A DNA stretch of 64,000 bases, from positions 62,001 to 126,000 of the forward strand of contig JAFKAC010000087.1 of assembly GCA_025766275.1 (NCBI GenBank), given 5' to 3'. The position numbers were made by a program, and so were the translations under genes. Below are positions 46,975 through 58,505 of the stretch, piece after piece. The DNA is from Lactarius indigo. Lineage: Eukaryota; Basidiomycota; Agaricomycetes; Russulales; Russulaceae. The notes below the pieces were generated by a model. That model ran no database searches and was not told the origin of the DNA. It was given only the letters and a program-made list of their open reading frames with translations. Position 1 is the stretch's first letter. Each line of letters opens with the position of its first letter.

Positions 46975-47860
46975 TTACACGATCACATCAGAAGAATGGG
47001 CGAACGAATATTTCTCCATTTTTGGACACAACACGTGTTTTACATAGAGTGCTTCTCGACCTTCAAGCCATCTGGGGTCGTAGGCATTGATCGGAAGGCC
47101 TGTCGGCACATGCACCTTCTTATGAACTTTCTGGGACCCAATACGGATGTGAGGAAACGCGCTGCGCTTGTCAAGAGACCAGCTATTGATATGGTTTCGG
47201 TGATGCAGCTGGTCAAAGACCTTGAGCCAGTTGTGTAGGTTGGGGTGTCACCAATCGGGTTTGACAACTGTGTATGCGATCCACTTCGAGTTGCAGTCGA
47301 CATCAGATTCATCTGAGGACATCCCATTGGATCCCAATGCATCTAATATATCGAGGTGCCTTTTGAGTGGATCAAAGAGCTTGGCGGTACCACGGCGGCG
47401 TTGAAACAACTACGTTGTACATGAGCAATTGGTTGCAATAAGGATAAGAGACCCACTCACTTGGTATTTGCGCTGTTGCCTGCTATGCTTAGACCTCTCA
47501 GAGGCCCTATCCGCTCGCAAGAGCGCTTCACGTTTGTGGCGAGACCTAAAACTCCTGATCCGATTGGTGAATGCTCTTTCTATCGCCTGGCACATCTCCT
47601 GTGTATCATCGTACTCCATCTTCTGGACAAAATGATCAACGAAAACATGCCCAGCGGAGATATTCCAAGGTGACCTTGGTTCCCCCGCTATGTCGATCAT
47701 GAACTCAGCAGTTGTGGTGTCACAAGCCTTTGCGCCATGACCTGTGTGCTCCCACTCGGTTGAAAACCTGGAAACCCAAGAAGGTTCAGGCGTGCGGCCA
47801 TAGGGTGGGTTCTCCTTAAGGAGGCAGTCGAGTTCACTTCGGACCAGTTTCTGGACCAGA
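46975..47860 (-). pseudogene. 3' part of a mushroom-family gene with a single in-frame TGA
   Basis: The last two exons are well defined. The exon ending at 47461 (SRFSTEWEHTGHGAKACDTTTAEFM...HKREALLRADRASERSKHSRQQRKYQ) is spliced in phase 0 to 47409-46975 (145 codons, TAA). The second reads FQRRRGTAKLFDPLKRH and MHVPTGLPINAYDPRWLEG. The only lesion is TGA at 47250-47248 (KPDW-stop-HPNLHNW), where CGA is expected. The motif set belongs to an uncharacterised protein family I recall from Agaricomycete genomes. Its role is unknown, and repeat association suggests it may be transposon-derived. Basic, Arg/Lys-rich exons hint at nucleic-acid binding. Confidence 0.65.
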
Positions 47861-49180
47861 TAAAGTTAGCACAGAAATGTGTCGCAGGGTTGATGTTGGG
47901 CGTAAACTGACGGCCAGCACATTTTTTCTAACCCCTCGGCGCCTTGGACTTTGTCCACGTCGGCTTTGTCTCTTCCAACCGCTGCTGGAACCACCCCCCT
48001 GGTACAATGAAAACCCTTATCAATCTGGACAGACATGGTGACGGTAGTATGACTTTCCTGCTGGTGACGTTCGGCGTCCTGGGAATTGGAGGGGGCCCAC
48101 GGTCAGCTCTCGGGGACCCACGCACATAGTGGCCACTTGATGGGACAGCCCGATGTTGGCTCAATCTGCCATGGCCACTGGGTACAGGTAGTGCTGGGGA
48201 AACCATTGATGGCCTTGATGGTTGAGGTGACAAAGGCTGCAAGGGTTGCCTAGGTGGTGTGAAGGGCTGAGGCAACTGCTGAGAATCCTTCACACTAATT
48301 AGTACTGAATGTATAAGCCAAACGAGAGAAAAGCGTAGGGCATACCGCAAGACTGCTACTTTGGTATCCATTTTGAACCGCTGTATCGTTACCTATGTCG
48401 AATTCCTTGGCTGATCTATATAGTTCCTGGTCCGAGTCAAGATCAAAGGGAACCGGGGAATCAGAAGCGTAGAAGTCTCGTGGGTCCCAGACATGCTCAT
48501 CCGGTGGTAGGATTTGCTCTACTTCAACCGAGCTTCTGTCGAAAGTGTCAATGACACTTGCCGGATGCAGTGCAGACTTCAGCCCCACCTTCCATGAGGA
48601 CTCTGATTTGTCCTCCCCTTGCCTCTACCTGGGTGCAATAACGCTGCTTGTGGAGTGGCTGTTAACTCGTCGAATTGCTAGTAATGTGATTGCCTCCGAG
48701 TCAGTATTAACACGTCCTAGCGGGGATCAAATATGGCACACCTCAGAGCCATGACTTCTATCTCCAATTCCTGTGGAAGAACCCGATCGGTGTTGCTTCT
48801 TTCTTTGTGCTTGAAGCAAATTGAATGAGCTTTCCACGACTCAAAGTAAAAAGTACTTACGCGTGTCATGTTCCAAGCCAGGTTCCGAGTCTGCAGCCGA
48901 AGTTAAATCGTGGCACATCTAGCCTAGGCACGACGATGGGATATTACCATCGCCGGACTGAGAATTGTGCCGCTTTGTGTGTCTCTGACGGGATATGTTA
49001 TGGGCATCAGACTCATCATCAGCATCAACACTAGACACGTCTTCGTCCTCAGATGGGCTTGAGTCACGTGCGTAACTGTTGTTTTCATGATCCTGGCGGG
49101 TACTAGTAGCCGCCCCCGCACTGATAGACTCTGGTTCGGAGGTAGTCAAACAAATATTTGATTTTACATGCAATAGTACT
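47861..49180 (-). pseudogene. Probable upstream exons of the 47-kb family gene
   Basis: Minus-strand open segments at 49173-48922 (SPSEDEDVSSVDADDESDAHN), 48588-48345 (acidic, DSDQELYRSAKEFDIG) and 48290-47940 (Pro/Ser-rich) have the acidic and Pro-rich character of an N-terminal half, with GT-AG pairs between them. Exact joins are not secure and some frames break, so this is a tentative extension of the downstream gene. Confidence 0.35.
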
Positions 49181-49586
49181 CACTGAAAATACCAGGCCCC
49201 TTGTGACTGACGGTGGCTCTTGCCATGTCTAAGTAGGTTGAAGCGTAGTAACAGTAGGTATACCTTGCGTATGTTTGTAGAGGCACTCAAAACAGGTACT
49301 TTGCGTTTCTGGCGTCCGCATTACACCCATATATTATAATACACATTTCACCAAGAGTAAGGATCTGCATTGTACTCCTTAAAAGGTCTCGGGCACCTAC
49401 CATTGAGATGAAACGCTTAACACACTCATTGTTACCCATTTCTAGTAAGAAAGCCGTCTGTTGCACCTCTGGATCTCCCCATCTCCGCATCTATTGTCTT
49501 ACTTCTCTGGACTAGTTTCTCTGACTCAACGTCGAGTCAACGACCCTCCAAGCGACCCTCGTTTGAGTGCCCGTGCTCTATGTGAT

Positions 49587-50180
49587 TGTTATATTTGATT
49601 GATCAACTCGGCCAAGAACTCGGTGTTGAAGCGCAGAACTAACAAGCAAGGTGATAAGCTTGAACAGCTAGTAGGACAAGTTAACTTCAGAGGTGAAGGG
49701 AACTCTGTTACAACTGCATACCTAGTAGGACAAGTTACTATAAAGAAGCAACGCCTATGAGTGAAGGTAATAAGAGAAGTAACGAGAAGGGAACTTACAC
49801 TTCAGAGGTGAAGGGAACTCTGAAGTGTAGAGGCGAAAACAGCAGTCCTTATATACAGGACACTTAGCTAATAATGGTCTGTGCGCACTGGTGACCCAAA
49901 CACAATACAGGTGGTCTGTGCGCCAGAGGGAGAAATGCCATTGGATGGCAGAAAACAATAGCTGCCTAAAGCAGACAATACCGGTATCTTAACAATAGAA
50001 AGAACAATAAGAACCATATATGGATCTAACAATAAAGATAAACAAAAGCGGTCCATATGAGTCCGGAGTGTCCATAAGTCCATAAGGGACAGATACCGTA
50101 TATAGTATGTGGGCTGACTCAATCAGATCCCACGAGACATGTGACTTTGACAGTCGCGTCTCAACACTCAGCCCAGCACA
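49587..50180 (-). repeat. Candidate solo LTR (about 594 bp)
   Basis: On the minus strand it begins TGTGCTGGGCTGAG and ends AATATAACA. The flanking 5-mers are GTGAT and GTGCT (4 of 5 match). A minus-strand TATATAAG lies near 49860, and internal direct repeats (TTCAGAGGTGAAGGGAACTC) are at about 49687 and 49802. No related copy is present in the window, so the borders are provisional. Confidence 0.45.
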
Positions 50181-53146
50181 GTGCTAATACGTTGAATATG
50201 TGAACTGACACTCGGCACCATAAGTTCGTAACCAAATTCTTTTGTTTGTTGCCTTTGGGCACCCACATGTTCCATCCGTGTTTGCAAAAACTGATTGGAA
50301 AAAACATGTTCTATTCACACCAAAATAGCACTTTCATCGGATATGAGTGCCTTGAGTGTCTAACTCAGTTGGCCCTACCGCTCTGCGTCTATAGACTCGG
50401 ATTTCCTCCTTTCTTAGCCATCTCTGGGCTACTTGCTCATGACGCCATGATATATAATGTCCTGTGTCAGTCGCTCATTCACCGCCATACTGTCTCCCAG
50501 CCCAATCCTGTCAGTTCAAATCATGACGACGAAAGTTCTGCATTATATGCCCGACCATGCTCTCTTGGCAGAGGACACTGAGAGGTTTGTACTTCTCGTG
50601 CTAGACCTTCCATCTTGAGAGTGTGACTCATCGGAACTGGTTCAAGCTGCAGGCCCACTGTCAGTATCGCTCCAGAGTCCCACATTTAGCATTGGCATGT
50701 CTGATTATCCTGTCATGCAGATATCAGAAAATACAAGCCCTTTATCGATGCACGTATCCACTAGATCTCCAAAAATTGATGACGCCAACGAGGTACGAAA
50801 CCTGCAACGCTGCAACACGATGTACCATTCTAACGACATGCCAAGGATCTAACTCCCAGGCTCGGGACACCATTTGCGAAATCCGAGAAACCAGGCAAGA
50901 GACCAGGTGCCGAATTCGATACCCAAATAGATGGGACGAACGCTCTCAGTGTCGTAAATGGTCTGTGTCTACTCTATTTCATATGCCTCAGCTTAAATCT
51001 TCCAAAATGAAGCTCTCGGCGAGGGTAGTACAGCTTCTCAGTTCCACGTCAGCCACGACACTGTGATTCCAATTCAGCAGCCTAAGTCAGAGCTAACGCG
51101 CGAGGACCTTTATGTGTTGTGTCAAGAAGTTCACACAGCTCTTCGGTGCATAATTGAGGTAGAAAGGCATACGGGTATTGTGCGGAGTGATAGATCTCTC
51201 CGCTGCGAGCGCATCCAACTAGGTTTGGAAATTGCTGTAGCAGACAACCGGGTGAGAGCACGTGGACTTCCTTTCTTGATAATCATTCTCGCCATAATTA
51301 CTACAATAGTTCTAAATGCCTACAAGTACGCGTTCTCTAGTTGACTCAGTAGGTATGCACAATTTTAATTAAGATCTTCAGGCCTTCTGACTAGCTGTAA
51401 TTCAATTCCATACTCGGAAGCTGAAGGATGACGATAAAGGAGCAAGTGCGTTCGTTTCTTATTGTAGTTTGTAGTGTTCAGCAATATATATATAAGACGA
51501 AAGTTTGACACGGTGAACATGCTTGAGAGCAGGTGCGTGAAGGGTTAAGGGATTAGCAACCACAAGCAGAACCAAAAGAACCAAGGTCGACGAGACACAA
51601 GAGAGAAAGTCGGACACGTCGAAGAACAAGTGAGGAGGCGGAAAACTTAGGAAGGAAAGGAGAATAAGTTGAGGAAAGAGGAAGCCATGAACGAGTTGTG
51701 AGGGTAGTACGACACACAAAGTCAAACAAGACAAGGAGGAAGCAAGTCGAGCGAAGAGACTCCTCATGTCAGCCGAAACAACTAACACAAATAAAATGAC
51801 CTAGAAAGAAGGGAGAAATGAGTAGTCAGTAGTACAAAATTCGAGTTTAGAGGGAGAGGGTCAATCTTAAGGGGCGAGGAGAAATGTTGCGCGAAGGAGG
51901 CAGCAAGTCAGGTGTCAGGTGTGGTGTCTTCGACTTTAACCTGACTCAGAAGGTGGCTTGATCACATAGAAGGACACAAAGAGGAAATGGAGGAAAATGA
52001 CTCAGGATTGAAAGCAAATCAGAGGCATATACAAGCGGTCTGTATCTAATGTCAAACGCGATCTGAGAATGTCGAAGTCGAGAAGTAAGAAAAGTAAAAT
52101 GTAGGATGGTGAAAAGGTGAACAAAGAGTCAAGCAAAGAGTCTGTGGTGTAAATGCAGTCAACAAATAAAAACACGCGGTAAACGCGAAAAACACGAGTG
52201 GTAGGTAAAAGTAGGGGAGTCGGTGATCAGAGGTGCATAGCTGAACGACAGTGCTGAAGATGACGACAATGTGCACTGATAGTACAAGAGAGTGTCGCAA
52301 AATCCAAAGAATATGGGCGTGCTTATGCCCGAGACAAAGAGCGCAACCCTAAGATGATCCGACGAGAAAAGGTGGCTCAAAAGGGGACGACACGGGCGGC
52401 ACGATAGAACCGAGATGGAGAATAAAAGAGTGGATGATGGAAACATGGCAGGCTTGAAGCCGTGCCGTCAGCGTCACAGTTGGAGGGCTTCGGAACAAGG
52501 TTATCCCAAGGTGTGGGTGATCGAGAAGCGTCCGACAATGATGGAAGACTGGATTTCGACGGGGCAAGGAACGGCAGGTTCGAGGGCAGGATGAGAGAGA
52601 AGAGTGTTTGCGATACAGTAGTTGGTCAGACCTGTAAAGGGTCACCAGTCCCGGTCCCAGACCGACCATTTTTACGGCATTGTCAGACCAAGGGTGCAAG
52701 AAAGGGCAGAACTGCCTAGACTCGTAACCAGCCGTTCGAATGAGAGGATTTTTGAGGGTGTCGCAGCGACTGGAGGATCCTCGATTCTCCAGCGGTCCTT
52801 GCGCAGCCGGCACCCCCATAGAGCGAGCGGTCACCAGTCTAGGAACTGCCTTCCCTCACCTCAGCACTGATCAGAGTTTCAAGCAGGGCATCTGTGCCAC
52901 GTTCCGACAGGTGTGGCTCGGTTGCAAACAATCATTCTAACTTACTTTGCAGCGATATCGATCGCTGATCAAATGGGTTGTAACTTAGCCCGAACGTTCT
53001 GATGAGCGCCAGAATTGTCTATACATTCTTTTGGATGCCGATCATAGCTGGCGTTCAACGTTCAGATTCCAGATATAGAGGACAATACCGCAAGAAAGCC
53101 TCTTTGAAACTGGAAGGTCGCTCACCTACCGTCCCCACCCCGTCAC
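50181..53146. other. No secure gene; one C-terminal membrane-segment ORF
   Basis: A plus-strand frame at 51063-51344 ends with a hydrophobic tail (LPFLIIILAIITTIVLNAYKYAF) after a polar helix-like stretch, and could be the last exon of a gene starting near 50.6 kb. The upstream frame (50623-51066) differs by a frame change. 51450-52340 is purine-rich on the plus strand with no motif. 52340-53140 holds only overlapping short frames. Confidence 0.3.
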
Positions 53147-54258
53147 ATGCCTCTACCGTCCAGTGCCAGTAATGATGACGACAATTGTTTTTCTGTTCAA
53201 CTTGATAGTAGCGAGATGTCTCCTAAGGCTCCAAAAGTGAGCTTTACCTTCTGCTTCAACAAGGGTACTGAGTCTACACAGACGATCCTTTGGCAGAGAT
53301 TCGCCATGAGACGGTATCATCTGGGGCAAGACGGCAGATTAACGAATCTGGCAAGGGTGATGGAGTAAGCCATATAAACTTGATCATGACGGGATGTTCA
53401 TTGCAGTGGACTGCCCCGTCACTAGCCAGCCTGTAGACAATTCAAGCTATACTACTCACGCGGCTGCTTCTGGCTCTAGGTAGCCTTTTTCTCCTCGCTA
53501 TGCTATCTGCCTTGTCTGACCCACGCAATGTTTTGCTTTGAACAGTGCCGACGCGATAATGCATTCGATTGCAGCTATTCTGCAACCACACACATCCTCC
53601 CCTTCTGTACTCATTATTGCCCGCGCCATGGCCAACTTGATGGCAGCAACATTTAGTGGAAATGACCTTGACCAGGTGCTGAATGCTCACCTCGACTCCT
53701 TGGCCATTTCCCCTCAGGTGAAGCAAGCGATCTTTCCCGCGCTACTTGGAATCGCAAAGTTCACAGAAGTACATGCGCAAAAGTGCGTGTACCGTCATTC
53801 CTACCCACGTGTTCTTATTATATCATCTCTGCTCCAGTGTTACCCAGCCACAGGTGGTAATCGGGCCTCTAGGTCCTAACTCAGGAGCTGCGGTCCCTAA
53901 TGGCGCTCATACTAGTTATCAAGTGCACCAGTGACCATTTGGCTCCAGCTCTGGGAGCGGCTACACCATTTGGTGTTCTTCCAAGTCCAGCTCAAGTATT
54001 CAGTCGCCGCCTATTGTCCCACAAGCCAAGACAGGACATCTATATGTCCATTTTGACACATCTACCAATACCCATCAACATTGGATGCTCGGCGTTGGTG
54101 GACAGTGGGAAAGCATCTCAAAAAATGCGCAATATCCCCTCAATCCTGACCAGGTCCTATCCTTTCGCAACAATGGTGAGCCAAGCCAGGTTACGTGGGC
54201 AACAACGAACACAACGGAGACAAGACGGGAAAAGCGAGCAAGGTCAGTGGCTGGGTGA
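53147..54258 (+). pseudogene. Four-exon hypothetical gene with a single in-frame TGA
   Basis: Exons 53147-53364, 53426-53479, 53546-53782 and 53838-54258 join in consistent phases (2, 2, 2) through GT-AG introns of 55-66 bp, giving 310 codons. The only stop is TGA at 53932-53934 (YQVHQ-stop-PFGSSSG), followed by 107 open codons to the TGA at 54256. CGA to TGA is likely. Alternatively the first TGA is the true end and the protein has about 200 residues. The second exon region is Ser/Thr-rich, the third is a hydrophobic alpha-helical stretch (VLIIARAMANLMAATF) without a clear membrane segment, and the C-terminus is basic (ETRREKRAR). No known domain was recognised. Confidence 0.6.
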
Positions 54259-54444
54259 TTGATTACCCACAGTAGTAGGCTTGGTAGTAGGTTTGTATCT
54301 ACATAAATGAATCGGCGTGCCGTTGGTCGACTGGTGTTGTGCATTGTCCACCTTACATGGCTCTATAGTTAGGTGTTATCATCTGTCTCTCTGCGACCTT
54401 GTGCGTGTACTAGTATCTCAAGAACTTAATATCGTTATCCTATG

Positions 54445-55330
54445 ATGCCATTGTCCTCTTCGACACGATTTCCCAAAACTTAATCCGCGCACATTGACCA
54501 CGATCAGATAGTGCGGATACGTTTGTGATGGCCCCACTATAGTGTAGGCCAGTGCTGTCTCTTGATATGGCCAAGGATACGGCACCACTTGAGCTTAAGA
54601 TCTTAAGCTCTCATGATCGTTAGTCCTCATTCTTTCATCACTGCACCTGAGTGCCGTCAAGAGCGCCGGCACATATTATAGCCATAATTCCTTATGTGGC
54701 CGAACAATGGGCACGTTGATCGCATATGCCCCCATGGGGCCTGGCGAGCGTCTTGCATATCTCACAGTGGATCAATTTGTATTGTTTCAATGCAGTCAAA
54801 CAGTCAAACTGAATCGCTTGATCGACGATGAGGCATTGAACTGATTTCGCTCCACTCCAAGCGAAAGATTCGCTCAAAAATGACAATTGTCTTCAGGTCC
54901 AGACTCGGAGAATGGTTATATGCGACCCAAAACGACTGTATTAAGATGACACACGTTCTATGCCATTGTTATGTACAGGTGTGATGTCTACCATCGACCT
55001 CATCAAGCCTCATCTCAACACCACGAATTAGGCGGCCGAACACAAGAGCATGCCGACAGGAGTACGAAAGTCGGGACCGATTCCGATGATGGAACAAAGA
55101 CAGAGGGAAATAGTGTCGATTGATTCGGCAGTTAGCAGATCGCTGGCCTGTTTGTGGTTGCCTTCCCTCTGGTAAGGTGGGGCTAATTCATTGGCACGAG
55201 TCTCCCGAGTCTTGCAGGAACTGCTGCTCCATGTGTAGCGCGCGTTTCTTTCTGAACGGCTTGGATCAAGTCTCCGTCGATGAATTACATTTCATTGGAG
55301 GATAAATAACATACCTGCGAGTTGCTGCCG
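54445..55330 (+). repeat. Segmental duplicate, copy 2 (copy 1 at 40015-40690)
   Basis: The same block order as copy 1, with an extra stretch around 54555-54665 and another around 55130-55225. Similarity is about 80% by eye in the shared parts. The WD40 gene next to copy 1 is not duplicated here. Confidence 0.7.
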
Positions 55331-55851
55331 GCTAGGCAGGGGGCAGTAACACAGGTTTGCGCAACGCAGAGTAACCCCTGTTACTCAGGGCCAGTATCTG
55401 TGGTCACGAGCACCCGCACGTACGGGTACGGGTGCTGGAAGGTTTGATGGGTACCCATACGATGGTCCGCAGCGGTCATTGTCACTGTCACGGTTGTGAT
55501 TGCCCAGTTGCTGCGGTCGCTGTCGCCCGTTTCTGCCATGCTATTCGTGTCACAAGTCAAGTCGCCCCGCCATCACGGTTGTGCATACCTCATCGTTGCC
55601 CGTCACCTCTATCGTTGTAATCGCCTTGTAGTTATTGTCATTACGTCATCATCTTGAGGTAAGGACCAGTGGGGGTCATGTGCAGATAAAAGGCCAGACG
55701 GGGTCCAGCGGCTTGTCGAGCAGTCAGGGTCCTATGTCAATAAACAGGTATGCGACAAGGTCAGCAGAAACATGGTGAACTCAAAAAAAAAAAAAAACAC
55801 TTAGCAGGATAATTGAAGAAAGAGAAAAGGCTTTTGCATCTGTGTGGGGAG
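55331..55851. other. Spacer, no gene recognised
   Basis: It contains a CGTACGGGTACGGGTGC stretch near 55420 and a run of about 14 A near 55785. Nothing codes convincingly. Confidence 0.35.
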
Positions 55852-56569
55852 TGTTACCAACTGGACTTGTTTTGACTTTACTATTAGTTTCTTACTTACA
55901 CTTGCGTTCGCGGGAAAGTCTTTCCTTTCTTGGCTTTCCCTTTCTTGGACTTGCTGCGCACTAGGAGCCTTAAGATTCTCTCCTAGTGCAAAGTGAGACA
56001 ATGAGACACTCATTGTCCTTATAAGTCTTTATTACTACTATACTTGGGCTAAATGCACCCTTTTATGGCAGGTGTCTCACTTTTGTTAAAACTGAGACAT
56101 GTCTCACTTGCCTTTTATATCCTTGTTTCTTCTCACACTTACTGCGGATAGCTGTGCACACTTTCTTCTTTTTCCCGTGCCTGCTGCGGATTGCTGTACT
56201 TTCTTCTCACGCTTGCTGCAGATTGCTGTGTTACTTCTCACGCTTGCTGCGGATTGCGCCATTTGTTTGTTCCGCACAAACAAACCTTTTTCTATATAAG
56301 TCGTGGCCCTAGGTAGCTTGTATCCTTAGACTCGACTTCTTTACCATCACAGTATACATTGTTTTCCCATTCCCTTGGGGTAACTCTCTGCTGAACCGTC
56401 GAACCTCTTGAACCCCCTTGAACTCCACTCACATCTTGAGTATTGTGTCATACTCCGAGATCCTTGTTAACCACTTAAACCTTGCCATTACCGGCTGAAC
56501 CCTCTCTCATTGACATAGAAAGACCAGACTTGCTCACATCAAGCTGAACGTTCCTACTGTAATGTTACA
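55852..56569 (+). repeat. Solo LTR D (718 bp)
   Basis: TGTTACCAAC...GTAATGTTACA, with a perfect GGGAG duplication (55847-55851, 56570-56574). TATATAAG at 56293-56300 gives plus orientation. Upstream of it, a roughly 30-36 bp unit around CTTGCTGCGGATTGCTGT is repeated four times (about 56135-56255). The family is not otherwise present in the window. Confidence 0.85.
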
Positions 56570-56574
56570 GGGAG

Positions 56575-57049
56575 GACTGGTGACGAGGTTTGGAATGATT
56601 GTGAGGAAGGCCCAATGTCGTAGCAGTAGTAGTGGTTGCATTGTATTGAAGTCTCGAGTGCAATCCACGACGTTGAGCCAACGAGTCCAATGGCAATGTG
56701 GAATGAATGTGGGGACGTGTGACTGGTCTACGAGTGCCCTAGGAACGCGGCGGCCATTTATGAGGTGAAACTGGTAGTCGGAGTCATTGATGCCATTCAA
56801 TGCGATGTGAGGGGGAGTGGCAAACAAGTGACGAAAGAGAGGTGTTTATGTGTGGATGGCTGGACGGAAAGATGGGATGAGGGAAGCCTGAGCGCGAGAG
56901 AATCGATGGCGATGCGGTGCGACATCATGGGATTGGGTTTGATATGGCAGCTAAGTCATACGGATGATACGATGCGGCCCAAACATTGTTGCAGTCGAAA
57001 GGTGGGTCTAAAGTAAACTTGGACCGAGTCGTCGTAAGTGGACAAATTG
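56575..57049. other. No gene recognised
   Basis: Short open frames on both strands without motifs. Sequence that flanked the target site of LTR D. Confidence 0.3.
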
Positions 57050-57395
57050 TCAGTCGTACCTGCGGGTACCCGTGCCACGGGTTCAGAATCGCTACCCTGA
57101 GCGGTACCCGTACCCATGGTGAGGTGAACCCTAGCACAGAGACCAGCCCCCCTGAGCTTTAAGTGGGCTGGAGGGACTTGCGACTCATGGGTCCAGAACG
57201 ACATTGGGCGGAAGTGTCTGACAAAGGGAAAAGCAGAGTGGGCAGAGGGGGCAGTCCCTATAACACGGGTACACACGGTGCAGAGACCGGCTCCCCTGAG
57301 CTTTTAGTGGCCGGAGGGGGCTCACAGCTCAGAGGCCCATGGGCCCAGAGGCCAGAGAGGGACGTTGAATGGAGAAGTCGGCGGTAGATGAGGCG
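57050..57395. repeat. 144-bp tandem duplication with conserved hairpin and GGTACCCG motifs
   Basis: CAGAGACC recurs at 57137 and 57281. Each copy carries a hairpin: CCAGCCC/GGGCTGG in the first and CCGGC/GCCGG in the second, with the loop CCCTGAGCTT kept. Reiterated GGTACCCG-type motifs precede it. Confidence 0.6.
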
Positions 57396-57965
57396 TGGTC
57401 ACGCCTGGTCACAGTCCCGTTTTGAAAGGTTTGGGACTCCGCTTGACTGTTAGTGGCTCCTGCTCCATTCCGTTTTCAGAAAGCAGTTAGCCACCCAAAT
57501 CAAGCCAAGACCGCTGGAAGCGGATGCCAAAAAAAAAAAAAAAAGGTCAGAGATGAGGTCAAGGTCATATTGGCAATATTAATTGAGATAGAAACGTGTT
57601 GTACAGCCCGGAAGGTACAGTACCACCACTTAACTAATTTTACCTCAAATTTTACTCAGTCTCGGGTGGTGCTGGCTGGCTTTACCACCGATGTCCAACC
57701 GCAGCCTCGGTCTTCATTCCCCCCCAAAAAAAAAGAGACGAGGGAGAGGAGAAATATTGACAAACCCCAGCCACAGGTTGGTGGGTATGCGGGTCATATT
57801 CTCTCCTTTGTTTTTGTTGTTTTCTGCCGGGCAATGAGGCAATTCGGATGAAGTGTGACGTGCGACGTGTGGCCACAAAATCAACATGTAAAATGTCGTC
57901 GTCATCTGCTGTCTGCTGTAAAATGGGTGTAGGTCTCGACATAGCGATGCACTACAGTACCCCTT
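57396..57965. other. Spacer, no gene recognised
   Basis: It contains A-runs near 57530 and 57728. It ends with CCCTT, the 5 bp flanking element E3, whose other flank lies outside the window. Confidence 0.35.
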
Positions 57966-58473
57966 TGTTACGCTCCACCAGCGTTAGTCCGACTTGGACT
58001 CGAAGTAGGCGTAATCGACTTAGCGAATATCAGTGAATGGGGATCACGTGTCAACCCAACACAAGCTGAACAGGGGCTCTTCTGGCACACGCTGCAGCGA
58101 TAAGATGATGAAGAGTATCCCTTGGCAGATACTAGTAGGGGAACACTCAGTCCAAGGCTAAGGCAGACAAGAGACGAATTAAGTGGTGGATTGAAGAAGA
58201 CCAAGATGGGGACTCTTGGTCTTCCGAGTCTACTACTTATACAGATACGCGCGGGCTTTAAAGCGCCGCTAGAACAATATGTAACCAATAGCGTAACTAG
58301 CTCGAACCCTAGTACAGCTATCCTAGGAATGAGTCATACATGAGTCACAATCACATGCGAACTACTATGCTGACTGATACGAAGTAAGAGTCCATGACTA
58401 ATGCTAATACCGGACCGTAGTCATAACCGGTCGTGAGTCGTGTGTAATGAGTCATCAAGTCCGTACCGTAACA
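57966..58473 (-). repeat. E3 3' LTR (508 bp)
   Basis: On the minus strand it begins TGTTACGG. TATAAG is at 58241-58236, followed 34 bp on by ATCTTGGTCTT (58207-58197), the predicted RNA start, within a dyad like that of E1. The polypurine tract GAAAAGGGGGTGA lies at 58486-58474. Confidence 0.9.
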
Positions 58474-58505
58474 TCACCCCCTTTTCAGGAGTGAGGCCCA
58501 CCTCA

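Noticed and set aside
49587..50180. Firm call of a sixth solo LTR
   Set aside because: The flanking 5-mers match only 4 of 5 and no second copy exists here, so it is kept as a candidate only.
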